Shown: positions 1 through 12,470 of the stretch, in pieces
How the letters are laid out: the number at the start of each line of letters is the position of its first letter
Numbering within the stretch: position 1 is the stretch's first letter
Assembly (NCBI GenBank): GCA_905182985.1
Contig: CAJJDN010000163.1
Span: forward strand, 179,198 to 243,197
Reading direction: 5' to 3'
Length of the DNA: 64,000 nt
Source of the DNA: Paramecium sonneborni
Lineage: Eukaryota; Ciliophora; Oligohymenophorea; Peniculida; Parameciidae
The notes under the pieces: model-generated
What the model saw: the letters and a program-made list of their open reading frames with translations, nothing else
Databases searched by the model: none
What the model was told of the DNA's origin: nothing
Made by a program: the position numbers and the translations under genes

Positions 1-1
1 T

Positions 2-3000
2 TCAGTTGGATATTATGGAGGAGTCTTTTACATACTCACAAAATTTAATGGAATTGTTAATCTATTTCAATTAAAATTCGAAAATATTTCTACATTCTAA
101 AGTCCTTACACTTTAGGTATGGGTGGATGCTTTTATATTGATTCACAATACTCATACTTATAATTAAACATGTTTGATATACTTGTTACTAATTCTAGTT
201 CTAATTACATAGGAGGATATATTTATATTAAACCTTCCATGTATCAAAATATCATCAATTTATAAAATCTTTAATTTATAAATGTCTTTTCCTAATCATA
301 ATCAATAATTTCATTCATTTCAATTTATTATCAGTAAAATAATTCAACCATATATTTGAATAATATTACTATAATAAATGATTTGGATTGTTATCAAAAA
401 TACTTAGAATTCTATAGTCTAATCAATCATGAAAGCGAGTATGGTTTTATTACAATTTTAGGAAAGTAATTCTATGTTATTATTTTATAGTTTAATATCA
501 ATAAACAGATTAATATGTGAAGGATATTTTTAAGAATCTATTTTACATATTGAATTTTCAAAATCTTTGAAGTTATTTAAAGCAAGTGTATTTAATTCTT
601 AGTTTGACTCTTAAAATTTATTATATATTAAAGATATCAGTTAAGATACACCTACATAAATTCATGTAGCATAATTGTCATATTTCAATATAATAGATAC
701 AAATTAATTATAAAATAAAACAACTCTAATAGGATTTATCTTATCAAGTAAATGCATATAAGCTTAATTTGAAAATATTAATATTTACAATGTAATTTGT
801 TAGAGTTGTTAAAGTGGTGTTTTATCAGTAATTATAAATTCATTGATTAAAGAAACAAAAGTATTATTTTAGTAAATAATATTTAATAACAACATCTGTG
901 GTTTCAATGGATGTTTAAACATTTTATCTAATCCAAGTGTAATAAAATAGTTGATTATTGTAAAGAAAAGTAAATTTATCAAAAATATTGCAAAATTTGG
1001 AGGAGCAATTTACATGAATAATCTACAAGCTTAAATTAAGACTACTTTATTTTTATAAAATAAAGCTAATGATTCAGGAGGAGCAATCTTTTATTAGAGT
1101 TAATACGATATTTATTTAGAGAAATGCTATTTTTATAAAAATAAAGCTTCAGCAGGAGGTGCTTTATTCTTAGGATAAAATTCTCATATACAAAATAAAA
1201 GTAAACTTTAATTCTCTTAGAATTCAGCAACATAATTTGCTAATAATATAGCAGAATAACCTTAGTTCCTGTAATTAATCGTAAATGATTAATAAATTTC
1301 CAATAATAGATAGAAATAAGGATAAAAAGTAATTGATTAGCCAATGTTGAAATAAAGCCTCTATTTTCCCACAGGAATAAAATTATCAGAATATGAATAC
1401 TTTAATTATACATCAAGATTATTTAGTTCTATATAATATACAATTTATTTGAAGGCTTATAATCATATAAAAGAAGAGATAATATTTTTAGATGAAACTT
1501 ATTGTCAAATCACTTATGGAAGTTAAGAAACTTTGAATCTGAATTCTTAAAAAGAGAGTTTATTCTCTCTATATTAGATAGTTGTATTTAATTCAACAAA
1601 ACAATATTATGATTTAAACGAACTATTAATCATTCATGATCCATATGATGAATAAATATCTCTAATGCTTGACATTTAATGTACATGTATTTTAGAAGAA
1701 TATCGACTATAATTTTCAATTTAAACTTTAAAATGTTAAATTGGTGAATATTATAATGAAGGTTCTTGTATAAGATGTAATGCAGCAGCAGGATACTATT
1801 CAGTAATATATAATAGTAGATCTTGTAAAAGAATCGATATTAAATTAATCAATTAAACAAATGGAGCAATGCTTTAATTATAATAATCCTTTTGGAGACC
1901 TAATTTAAGATCTGATTAAATTGAAAAGTGTTAAAAATTTCCATCGAAATGTTTAGGTGGTTGGTTTCCAGGTGACTTTTCATGTACAATTGGAAGTATA
2001 GGAGCATTATGTGAGGCATGTGATATTTATAATATTAGAGGAGATGGATAATTTTTAAATTCTGGATAAACATAATGTAGCATATGTGGCTATCTAAGTA
2101 TTTAAATTATGCTCTTATTGATTTCATCATTTTGGTATACTTTGTATTTCATATTAGGACTGCCTTTTTAATTATTATGACAGTTTAAAGTACACATAAT
2201 TCTCTTTAAAAATTAGCTTAATTAAAAGTTGTTTATTTAAAATATCAGACTTTGTATACTTTTAGTTTAGATCAAACAAGTATATTGATTAAAATGAGTA
2301 ACAACTACTTTCAAATTCTAATGGTAATAAATAGTTTTTAAATTGATTTCTTTAATAATCTAAGAGATGCTTTATATTTTCTTGGAGAAGCTTCTAATTT
2401 TGTTACCTATTAAATTGATTGTACTTCATCTGAAATAATATAAATACCTATCATTTATAGTCATTTCATTATGATTCTACTAATACCCTTTTTTAACTTT
2501 GCTTTGTCTACGATCATCTATTGCTTTTCAGTCATGACTAAAATTTTAAGGTTTTCATAAACATTTATTTTTACCACCATTATTTATCTTTATATCTATA
2601 ATCAACAATCAATTTTGAATTGGTATTTATTTATATACTAATTCTTAGGGGAACCTCTTTAATTTCAAAAAGGTAAATCTCTGGAGATGACTATATTTTA
2701 GCTTCAGTTTATTATTTCTATAATACTCAAGAACATTATAATTGGCTTTTCAAATTTGTTATACCAATAATTGCCTTTTTAGGAATAATCATTCCTTTAT
2801 TATTATTTTATTATCTGTATCACCACAGAGATAACTTATATAATAAGAATTCCAGAAAAGTCTTATCATATTTAGTTAATGAATATAGTGATAAGTCATA
2901 TTATTGGGAACTCATTAAAATTGTCCAAAAATTGCTCATTATAATAATTATCAACTTCTTAGAATAGTAAGTCTTAATCAAAGGCATTCTCATATATATA

Positions 3001-3555
3001 ATTATCATTCTATATTATTAGTTCCTAATCAAATTCAAACCATACAGATAATCCTAATTTAATGTCTTAGAATAAACTATTTCATATCATGTTGCAATGA
3101 CTATACTGCTATCTTTACTTTTATATCAAATTCAAACTTTAGAAGTCAAATATTTCTAAATATCCTTGATTATTCTTATTCTATATTTGATTTTTAAATT
3201 AATCTGGATACTCATTGGAAAAATATTCATTGCTTTCTTTAAAAGATTGGATGAAAAATTTGATCCTATCAGAGCAATTATTTTAATCAGATTTCCTGGC
3301 ATTTGTAAAATCTTTCCATCACTCAAAAAAATTTTTATGTTGAGAAAACTATAAAAATAAAGAATTTTGGAAAGATTTTGTAAAATTAAAACTTATTTGA
3401 AACTTAAAAGTATTAAATTACAATATAAAGATTAAACGAGAGAATAAACTAAACCAAGAGAGAACAAATCATTGCTTTTGATTTCCTAAAATAGAAACAC
3501 CTTTATAAGTATTGAAAAAATGTTAACAACTCTTGGAAATGAAACTTTAAAATGA
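2..3555 (+). CDS. Beta-helix/multi-TM surface protein, 3' part (5' end outside window)
   Basis: The C-terminal part of a large membrane protein, open from the window edge to TGA at 3553-3555 once TAA/TAG are read as Gln. The first half carries degenerate parallel beta-helix (pectin-lyase-like) repeats with recurring GGxFYI and GGAIF motifs. A Cys-rich module follows at about 1930-2090 (CLGGWFPGDFSC, then IGALCEACD). Several hydrophobic segments come next (about 2160-3300), then a Lys/Arg-rich tail. Three short introns keep the frame: 466-490, 2135-2157 and 2673-2701. The same order of beta-helix, Cys module and multi-TM end is seen in the giant minus-strand gene at 41857-52242, so the two are paralogues. 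Likely a cell-surface protein; ligand and function are unknown. Paramecium and Tetrahymena encode many such proteins. Confidence 0.85.
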
Positions 3556-3849
3556 ATGACTATTTTTTTATTTGATTTTTTGATAAATTTATTTATATTC
3601 GTCAAAATTACTCTATTATTTTAGAAAGGTTACAAAAAATTTATTGATTAATCTATTAAATATTTTAATAGAATTTAAATTTTTAAGTTAAATAGAATAT
3701 ATTTTATAACAGAAATCTGATGATTATAGTATAAAAAGTAGAGATGATTATATAATCTTTAAAAATTTAATTCTATTAGAAAAATAATTTTAGAACATGT
3801 GTTATTAAATTATACTTATATGAAATATTAAAATAAAAACTATCTTATC
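3556..3849. other. Intergenic, convergent gene ends
   Basis: AT-rich spacer between two genes that run toward each other. I see no coding potential and no recognisable regulatory site. Confidence 0.6.
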
Positions 3850-4548
3850 TCATATTATTAATAGACCATCAATATTTCTACTAAAATTCTGATGGCACTT
3901 ATTTTCTAAAGAGTCTAAGAAATTTTAAACTTCATTATATAAGTTTTCCAATTCATGATCATTAGGATTATCGTTTCTCTTAAATATTTTTTGAACAAAA
4001 GAAATAATTTTTAATCCTTTCTGATAGTGAATAAGAAATTCTGAATCTAAGGAGATTTAACAAAAAAATTTTATTAAGGTATACTTAGTGCATTTAATTT
4101 ATGGTGAATTACAAATTCTATTATGAATTAAGTGAAATTATTCTTTAAAGTTATTTCTTACATATTCCTTTGATTGGATGTTATAATCTTTATCTTCAAT
4201 ATTTTATTTTGGAAATAATTATAAAAACCTTTGTTTTAGTTATTCCTTACATTATTTCTTTATTTAGACATTTTCATACCAAGTCCTTAATTATTTTGAT
4301 ATATTAACAGTCTTCGTGATTTTATTGTCTTCAATTAACAATCCATCAAGTTATTCCCCATTATTTTCATTAACCTCATATTCATAGACTGTAAAATTGG
4401 AATTTTAATTTAATATATTTGCAATATAAGCAATCATGTCTTCCTCCCATTTATTTTAATTACGATTGAGGAATTTATTAAATATAAATTGTTTCTCCTT
4501 AAACTTAGGAATGGAGAATAAAATTGTGGATTCTTTAAAATTCATCAT
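3850..4548 (-). CDS. Hypothetical protein, 232 aa
   Basis: A single-exon ORF from ATG at 4548 (a second ATG follows immediately) to TGA at 3850-3852, exactly 233 codons including the stop, with many in-frame TAA codons read as Gln. The protein is hydrophilic, rich in Asn, Gln, Lys and Glu, with no signal peptide or transmembrane segment. It has a mid-region of charged amphipathic helices (VRNNFKEQFHLIHNRICNSP) and a Leu-rich C-terminal stretch. I recognise no family. The unbroken length and balanced codon use make it a likely gene. Confidence 0.65.
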
Positions 4549-5222
4549 ATGCAGAATCTAAAAATTTCTATATTAAAATTTTTTCTACTTTTTTAATAAA
4601 AATTTTATTCTATTAGGATATTTATTAGATTATTAGCCACCTATTTATTATTATTTTTTAATTTTCTTTCAAAAATCATACAAAACAAACAAAATCTGAA
4701 AAAAAAAATCATTTTTTTTTTTTTATGATCTATTTCTTACTATATATTCGAGAGATTAATACCATGATTGTTGATTTTCTTTATTCATTCTGAATTAAGT
4801 ATGAATTAATTAGGATTTACATAGAGCAGGGGTTTAAAAATTTTGGATGAACTTAATGAATTTATTAAGAATTAGTTGTTTCTAATCAGTTAACTCTCTC
4901 TATTTAAAATAAAAGGTTGTTTTTCGATAATTCTTTAGTTATAATTTGTTAACTTATTGTTTAAGTAATAAAATATATGTTAATATTATTAATGAAAATA
5001 GTAATAAATAAAATATCATAAACTGGTTCAAAAAATATCTCTTTCTTTTTATAATTACATATGTTTCACAATTTCTCTTTTTTAATTTACACTCTCTTTT
5101 AATGTTATCATAATTAAATTAGAAATTTCCTAGGTGTTTAATAAATTTATACTTTGATTTCATGTTAAAAATGTAATGCATATTGAGATGCAAAACAATT
5201 CCAATTGATTTATATATTTAGC
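4549..5222. other. Intergenic, divergent promoters
   Basis: About 670 bp between divergently transcribed genes, with long A and T runs near 4695-4725. It must hold the start signals for both neighbours, but I see no specific motif that I can name. Confidence 0.5.
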
Positions 5223-5904
5223 ATGATAGCACTAGTATAAAGAGAAGCACAAGCAATTTTAGATGGTTCATATTTGATTATATTAATATTATAAACAGCA
5301 ACATCTAAAAGTAAGAGAGAATAAGTAAGCCAATTAGTAGATTTTTCAGTAATATTAATAATGGTCCAATAATAGTTTAACCAAACATATGAGGATGCTG
5401 TAACTAATTTAAAATCTAGGATGGATAATAATTCTTTTTCAATTTAAAATATATCTTGCATTTCATCTCTATCATGTGTATATCTCCACAATGGACTAGG
5501 ATAAATCTATTCGAAGAGAGTAAAAATACTTCTTCATATTTTGAAGCAATAAAATAACAAGTTTTATATATGGAATCAATTTGAGCGGTAAATATTCTAT
5601 TTGTACTTAAATACACATCTAGTAAATAAATGGTTTAATGAAATGTTCTTCTTTAAGCCTTATGTGCAGTACAAAGCTTATGAATTTCATCTATCTAGAA
5701 GTGTTATATCGAAATAAATACCATTTAAGCTCTCATCTCTGGATTCAGATCAGATTGAATATCTAGAAAATAGTTTGGATTAAGAAAAGACATGTTGACA
5801 TTCTAAAATGATTAGTATACAATATTAACCTGTTATGTTTGGAGAGCAAAAAAGATCTGCTTGATATAGAGCAAAACTTATTATGGATCATGAGTGTGTT
5901 TTGA
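5223..5904 (+). CDS. Hypothetical protein, about 219 aa
   Basis: ATG at 5223, TGA at 5902-5904. One 22-nt intron is needed near 5791-5812 to bypass an in-frame TGA; it begins GTTG rather than the usual GTA, so this join is less certain. The spliced length is 220 codons. The first part (REAQAILDGSYLIILILQTA) is helical and the middle is rich in aromatic residues (FYLYLNTHLVNKWFNEMFFF). There is no clear signal peptide and I recognise no family. It lies about 100 bp upstream of RFT1 on the same strand. Confidence 0.55.
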
Positions 5905-6002
5905 TTCTTTTCTCTTGAAAGTATTAGATTAGTTAACATAGTAATTAGAGCGATCTGTAAATGGTCTTATCATTTTTTAGATGTACTCCATTAAATAATT
6001 TA

Positions 6003-7485
6003 ATGATTAATAAAGCAGGAAAAGAATTAACTTGGTTATTTGCTTTAAAAATCTTATCAAGATTATTTGATTTGACTTTAAATATATTAGTCTTAAGAGA
6101 TTTAGAACCAGGAATATATGGTATGTTAATTAATTAATATTTAGAGGACTTACAACTAACTTGGATTTATTGACAAATGTAACCCTCTTCTATTTAAAGA
6201 TTGTGTTAAAATAGACATATTCAAGACTTAAAGATCCTAATTAAGAACAGACTTAATCAGCTGTCAATTTAATGTACTTTGGATTACTAATTACAATCTG
6301 TATTTCACCAATCACAGTTTTTGTTATGAGTTACAATTAAAGTGTTAACTTTGCAAAGACAGCATTTCTATATGGAATATCTGCAAGTAATTATATATAT
6401 TAGTTTAGTAATTGATGGAGCATCTGAACCATATGCTGTATAATGGATAATACAATTAAAATTGAATGTAATAGCAAAAGCAGAAGGTTTGGCAGTTTTT
6501 ATAAAAACAATTGTACTCTATATACTTTTAGGAAAATATACACGTGAAATATTTTAGATTGAAACTTTGATAGGATTTGGAATAGCTTAGGTTATTTATT
6601 CAATAATTGTTTTTGTTTATATCTTCTCACTTTCAACTAAAACAAAACCTAAATTGTTAAATGAAGAAGGAGTATATGTTGTAAGTGAGATGAAATAAAT
6701 AGGATATCAATTTACATTAATGGCTTTTATGAAATTTTTGTTGTAAGAATTAGAGAAAATAGTAATGGTCATTTACAATAATCCTATTATATCAGGAGAA
6801 TTTACATTGGTTAGTCATATAGGTTCAATAATACCTAGATTTATTTATGTAAATATAGAATAGATAGCATACAATTTATTCCCAAAGATAAGTTAAGATG
6901 AATAATAATAATTATTATAAAAATACTTAAGATTTTTGAATTTGATTGGAATAAGTATAGTGAGTGCAGGAATTCCTTGTGCATCTGCATTTCTTTAAAT
7001 TTATGGTACTTAATGGACTGCTGATTCATGTGTTTTGGCAATGTAATTGTATTGTATATACATTTGGATAATGGGTATAAATGGCATTACAGAGAGTTAT
7101 GTGAATTCGACAATAGCAACAAAAGATATGGGATGGTACAGATATTTGCTTATTGCTCAAACAATTATATATAGGTATTAAATTGTACTATTTTTAAAGT
7201 TTATCATTAGTAATAATGGTTTAATTGGGATCTTCAGGAATAATTATATCTAATATACTATCAATGTCTGTTAGAATATTTGTATCATTTCTGATAATTC
7301 ATAAATCAGGAATATAAATCTAATGGTCAAGAATATTACCTAAATTTTGGATCCTCTATATATGTGGGTTCTTATTATAATATTTGACTCAAGGATTTTA
7401 ATTATTAATATTGACAGCAATTTATTATGGAATTCTCGGTTTGGTAAATTTAAGAACAGTCATTGATGTAATAAAGAGTAATTGA
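6003..7485 (+). CDS. RFT1: RFT1 family oligosaccharide-lipid flippase
   Basis: A 469-residue polytopic membrane protein of the RFT1 family, linked in other eukaryotes to the Man5GlcNAc2-dolichol flipping step of N-glycosylation in the ER. The start reads MINKAGKELTWLFALKILSR, followed by the LRDLEPGIYG region typical of the RFT1 N-terminus. The loop LFYLKIVLKQTYSR and the later EPY motif (DGASEPYAVQW) and LLQELEKIVM also fit the family. Introns at 6121-6146, 6387-6408 and 7175-7199 restore an exact frame of 470 codons. An in-frame upstream ATG near 5956 would add about 16 residues that do not resemble the family, so 6003 is preferred. Ends at TGA 7483-7485. Confidence 0.88.
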
Positions 7486-7556
7486 ACTTTTTTGATATTA
7501 TGGTTATAAATAAACACAAAATATAATATATGCTTGAATGACCAACACTATTATCA

Positions 7557-7791
7557 TCAATGAGGAATGAGGATTCTTCCATATATAAAATTAATGATCA
7601 TTACAAGAATAATCCATAGGTACCATACATCCAGCATTTCTGATGGCAAAAAATCATAAGCCATCAAATTCTCATACATTTCCTGCATTTTAAGCTTCTC
7701 CATTTTTATTTCCTGCAATAGTTCAGGCTCTCTAAGGTACAATTGTATGTAAACTTATGTTATATATAAATATGTATTAAGCCTATCTCAT
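7557..7791 (-). CDS. Possible small protein, about 69 aa (doubtful)
   Basis: A short minus-strand ORF joined by a proposed 25-nt intron near 7743-7767. It encodes a Met/Glu/Lys-rich helix (LLQEIKMEKLKMQEMYENLM) followed by a hydrophobic stretch. It sits in the spacer between RFT1 and the next minus-strand gene. The helix composition is not that of random AT-rich DNA, but there is no family match and the splice site begins GTTT, so it may be a relic or noise. Confidence 0.3.
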
Positions 7792-8030
7792 TTTATAAAT
7801 TATTCAACCAAAAGAATTTTTCTGTAATAGTATACACATAAACATCTCTACTTATTTAGTTGGATAACAATAGATTGTAACAATTCTCACAAATATATAT
7901 AAATTCATTTTCGATTATGTAAATATATTTTTCTCTTTTTATTCTCTTTTAATTACTTAATAACAAATCTATTATTTTTATTTCATAATAAAAATAACTA
8001 CATCAATTGAAAATACTATTTATTATATAA

Positions 8031-8675
8031 TCATAACAATGTTTGCATCGATGAACAACCTTTCATTTTTGTACTTTGTTATCTCTTAAGTATTCTAGCT
8101 TATATAATGTCTGCTTATTGATTTAAATCCTATCTAACTTTTTAATCTGTACTTTTGGTATTGGTAGTGAAATCTGTCACCATTGTATTCAGTATTTAAG
8201 CTTGGATGAATATTTCAAGATTGTACAATGTTAATCTGCAGCTTCATGAAGCTTAATTTATAATGTGACTTATTTGGATCTAAGTTTCTTATCCACGATT
8301 TATTAATCAGATAATAAAGGTGGGGGTAAGTCAGAAATGGATGATCTCTTAATTGGGCTTATGGTTTTGGAAGATTCAACTTCAGATTTAGAATTCATAA
8401 TTAGCATAAGAGTTTTAGTTTCACTTAAGGCATTTTGAATTTTATCTAAAAAATAGTATTTTATTGGATCTTAAATGTTATCAAAATATTCCACACACTT
8501 TCTATTGAATAAAAATGTATATTAATTACCTATACATAGCTAGAGCCTGTTATACAGTATCAAGTTGTGGTTCTTTGATTATAGTCTTCTCAATGGCAAT
8601 GAGATTATAGTAGAATTGCTTATCAAAGGTGTTTTCTTAAGTAGAAAGAGACTTTTCATTGTTAGATTACCTCAT
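8031..8675 (-). CDS. Hypothetical helical protein, 196 aa
   Basis: Read from ATG at 8675 to TGA at 8031-8033, with two introns (28 nt and 26 nt) that give exactly 197 codons. An upstream in-frame ATG at 8714 would leave only 6 bp to the stop of the SET gene, so the inner ATG is preferred. Residues about 25-75 form charged helices (LDTVQQALAMYRKCVEYF, then FLDKIQNALSETK) reminiscent of MIT- or TPR-like helical hairpins. A Ser/Pro linker (KRSSISDLPPPLLSDQQ) and a second helical region with a basic end follow. No family is assigned. It lies 45 bp downstream of the SET gene on the same strand. Confidence 0.6.
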
Positions 8676-8720
8676 AATTTGATAATTATAAATAATTTTA
8701 ACATTTTTGATCATTTTCTC

Positions 8721-10080
8721 TCATTTACTAAAAAAAGTTAGATTATTTTATAGTATGGTCATCTCATCCTTTTAAATTTTGTAAAGGTCTTACAATTCTT
8801 TGCCAATGGGTTTAGAAATTTGTTTATAAGAGGATAAGGTATTCTTGATGTGTTAGATCATAAACTATTTGACCAACATTTCATTTTCTTCACTAATTTT
8901 TGATAGAAATGAATTGAATTCTAGATGTGGATTAATAGAAAATTCTTATTCTGTAAGAAAATAGATTCTCAGATACCTAGAAATAGATATAAATAAAATT
9001 TACTGCAATAGTTGAACATTAATTTTGTTATTATACAAGATTTATCTTTCAATGTTAGTGATTTCACTTTATCTGAGCCATTTTTATTTTTATTCAAAAA
9101 GTTATTCAGTGAAATTAATAGCAGAAGTGAAATCTAGATCGATAGGCATTTCATTAAATGGATTATCATCAACAATAATACCATGTCTCATTAATAAATC
9201 ATGGTTACTTAAGTTACCATAATTGATAGTTAATTTCTAAAAAGTAAATAAATAAATTACATCTCCAGGTTCAATAAGTTTTTTAGCAGTGAAATCAACA
9301 AAACTCATATTTTCATGGCTTAAATAGCAGCCATCTAAATAACAATTAGGATCAAATGAATGTTGAAATTAGTAGACTAACGGTGATACTATCTAAACAG
9401 ATTACATATCAAAGTATTTAGGTTTTCTAGATAGAAATTAAATTAATAATATTACTATGGATTGAAACATATTAACTAAGATCTGACTGCTTGAAATAGT
9501 TTTAAAAAATCAAGAGCAGTCAATCCATAAACTTTGCTTAATTGTAATTCATTATACATTGATTAACATTAAAGAAGAGTACCTTCAATAAGATTAGCTA
9601 AATTCCTAGAAGAAATGAGATCTATCACAGTTTAAGGCCATAACAAAGGAGTGTTAGGAGATTAAATCATATTTGCAAATGGAGAGTTCGTTAATGATTG
9701 ATCTTTTTAATGTACAAATATTTGCATAATAATTTTAAGTAATCCTGTGACCAAATATTGCTATTCCACTTTTTCACCACATATTTTGTGAGCAATTTAT
9801 GATGCTATGGTCTAATTAATTTGCGACTACATACCTGAAGTTCTTATGATTTTCTTGTATCACAACCTACAAATTCTACACTTGTAAAACATTTCTCAGT
9901 TGAAATAAGCATTATTTATTGATTTGCCTTTATTTTTTAAGCTGCATACATTCCTCCTCTATAATCAATAGATTGCATCACTCTTAAATAAGAAGGAGGT
10001 ATTCTTAACCATTTCAAATATTATTGACCAAATAAACTACCGTAACTTGATGTTAGCCCAGCTATTAATTTCTCTTACAT
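8721..10080 (-). CDS. SET-domain protein, Rubisco-LSMT/SETD3-like
   Basis: A 427-residue protein with a SET domain of the large-subunit-methyltransferase type (SETD3, SETD6, plant LSMT), which transfers methyl from S-adenosylmethionine to protein side chains. The N-terminal SET strand shows GGMYAAQKIKANQQIMLIS. The insert region has the TPLLWPQ signature, and the core ends with the near-canonical INYGNLSNHDLLMRHG, where the family has xxYGxxSNxxLLxxYGF. A helical C-terminal part matches the Rubisco-binding-like domain. Introns of 23, 29 and 24 nt give exactly 428 codons. The usual NH.C motif appears weakened (SFDPNCYLDG), so the methyl-transfer substrate and activity are uncertain. Start ATG at 10080. 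Confidence 0.85.
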
Positions 10081-10088
10081 TTATTAAA

Positions 10089-10160
10089 TTATATATATAT
10101 ATATATATTAATTATATAATATATATATATATATTAATTATATAATATATATATATATAC
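10089..10160. repeat. AT microsatellite with a 30-40 nt unit
   Basis: Runs of (AT)n interrupted by TAATTATATA, with the unit repeated about twice. It lies just upstream of the SET gene start. Confidence 0.85.
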
Positions 10161-10542
10161 AATTTATTCATAAATACCAATGCATTTCTTGATAATTACA
10201 TAATATATCTCAAATATATTTATTACAACCTAATTCGTTTATATTTTTATGTTCATTTTTCTCTTATTCTTACTTCAATCTCTTATTCTCACATTTTCTC
10301 AATCTTTTTTCCCTTCTCATAACTTAACTTCTATATTGATTACTTTACTTCAACCTTCTCAATATTTATTAAATTTCTCTCTTTAATTATTTGATTCTAT
10401 CCTTCTCTTACTCTCCTCTTCCTTCTCTTTATTTGAATTCTAATTCTCTTTTCTTTTTCAACTTCCCAATCTCTAATCAAACATATATTCAAAAAATTAT
10501 GAGTTAACTAATTGTTAAACAAATATATATGAGAATTAATAA
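10161..10542. other. Intergenic, pyrimidine-rich tract
   Basis: Between the SET gene promoter side and the 3' end of the first Myb gene. The plus strand at about 10255-10480 is almost purely C/T with A, reading as repeated CTTCTC/TTCTTC. No ORF is supported. Confidence 0.6.
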
Positions 10543-11074
10543 TCAATTGAAATATGAGTGGACTCTTTATACAAATTTCGATAACAAATCTGTTATTTCT
10601 GGAAAAAAGTTCAATTCATCTATGATTTAAGTTATATCTCTACACTCTACTCTTTCGCTCTCACGTTTACAGTTCAGACTACTATACTCACTAATAATCT
10701 ATAAATTCATATATATACCTTCCTAATATTTAATCCCATCGAAATCGAAGTTATTTATAATATCTATTCTTTATTGCATTTTAGTTCCTATCTGTAAAGT
10801 ATTTTGCTATATTTCCAAACTTTGGGCCATGCTCTAAAACTAAACATAAGATTTTTTTGTCTTCCTCAAAGTTAAATGGATTATTATTATTCGTCTCACT
10901 CATTTTGTTATTTCTTCTCCTCTTTTTAGAATGAAAATCCACTCGTTTCTTCTTCTTTATCTTTTTACCCTATTGCTTTATTGGATTAATATCTGAATCC
11001 AATATCTCTGTTAAAGTAGGATTCTCATTATTCAAGTTAATTAACGAAGAAGAGTTTTCATCATTAGACCCCAT
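10543..11074 (-). CDS. Myb/SANT-like protein, copy 1 (167 aa)
   Basis: ATG at 11074, TGA at 10543-10545. One 28-nt intron gives 168 codons. The N-terminus is acidic and is followed by a Lys/Arg cluster (KKIKKKKRV...SKKRRR) that looks like a nuclear localisation signal. A single Myb/SANT-type helix-turn-helix follows at about residues 80-130 (FNFEEDKKILCLVLEHGPKF, then IAKYFTDRNQNAIKNRYYK), with the usual aromatic spacing. Probably nuclear and DNA- or chromatin-binding. A paralogue lies at 18720-19249 with the same basic cluster, Myb repeat and short helical C-terminus. Confidence 0.8.
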
Positions 11075-12470
11075 ATCCCTCTCTAATTATAGGAAGTTGA
11101 TGTAATTTTATTCTTCTGCACAATCTTACATTAAATTTAATATGAAATTAGCTCTTTACTGCATCGGCATATATACTATTCAAAAATATAAAATCTTTTT
11201 TTATTTGCATATATTAATACAGTCTTTAGTATTATTTCTAATTTAATTGAATATCGTTCAGTTGGTAAAGATATTTTTTCTCGTTTAATTAGTATATAAT
11301 AACATTCTGATATAAGGTATTTTATTCCATATTTCCAATTTAATCATCTATATCAATAAAATCACTCTCCTTAATTGGTTTTTATCTATTCCATTAACAT
11401 TTATACAACTCTTTAACTAAATATTTCACTAAACCTTTTTCTCTTTTGTCTTTCTACACAATTATATTTCCAAAATTTTCCAAAAGCCAAAAATTTTTTA
11501 AGGGACAAAACATATCATATTAATATATATTTTTTTCATATATTCATTATTTAATTTATTTTTTCTTCAACATTGACTTACTTCCTTTTTTGTAATATTT
11601 GATACTCTTAAATTTTACTTTTTCACAATACATAACTTTATTATTTTAAATTATTTAAACTTTATAAAATATCTTCCCTTTCTAAACTAATATTTTTTTT
11701 CCATTAAAAAACTTTACAGAGACAAAGAAAAAAAAATTAATTAGGAAAATTCGTATATAAAGACGAAATCAATATACTTCTTAGTTTATTCAGGAATTAA
11801 ATCCTAATTAATAAACAATATTTTGATTTTTTTCAATTACATTATTTTGAAATCATAGGGAAATGCTATTGGAAAATAAAAATGTGATATTTATTTAGAT
11901 TCTAGATAAAAACAATAAATATTTAAATTTATCTGAAATATTAAAATTTAATAAACATATATAACCTCTTATTTCTGTTCAAAAGAAAATATATAGAATG
12001 TTAAAAGGATCAACATATTAATTAGAGAAGAAATTTATTTAGATTCTAGAAAAAAATAAATTTATTATATATTTGAAATATAATATAATCTCTTTTGGTC
12101 TTAAATTTTTGATGTTTTCCAATAAAAATTTATAGGGTATTAAGTGCAATAAAAATGGTTTAGAGAAGAAATTTATTTAGATTCTAGAGAAAATAAATTT
12201 AATTATTTAAATTTATCTGAAATATAATTTTTATAATGCATAAATATAATCTCTGTTTATCATAGATTTGTAATGATTTTATTTTCATAATTTAAAGGAT
12301 TAACAACAAATAAGTACCTTATCGAGAATTTCTAAAAAATTATATAAATAAAAATAGGTTAATTGACAAAAAGAGTTTGGTGAGGATATCTGTTGATTTG
12401 TATGAAAGTAAAGAATATCTGTTAGGAATTTAGGAGAGTAATAAAATATAATATATATTATTAATTAAAT
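11075..12470. other. Long divergent intergenic region
   Basis: About 1.4 kb between the divergent Myb and pecanex genes. It is strongly AT-rich with many frame breaks in both strands. The only structure I see is the threefold repeat listed separately at 11890-12250. Confidence 0.55.
11890..12250. repeat. Three diverged copies of a roughly 140-bp repeat
   Basis: The core TTTATTTAGATTCTAGA begins at 11890, 12034 and 12172 (spacing 144 and 138). It is preceded by TAGAGAAGAAA in the last two copies and followed by a conserved AAATTTATCTGAAATAT block in copies 1 and 3. The repeat is noncoding. Confidence 0.75.

Noticed and set aside
3166..3354. Independent 62-residue plus-strand protein
   Set aside because: It is the stretch of the first gene that happens to lack TAA/TAG; the true frame continues to TGA at 3555.
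6841..7041. Minus-strand ORF of 66 codons
   Set aside because: It lies antisense to the well-supported RFT1 coding sequence.
9025..9222. Plus-strand ORF of 65 codons
   Set aside because: Antisense to the SET-domain gene, which shows the conserved SNHDLLMRHG motif on the other strand.
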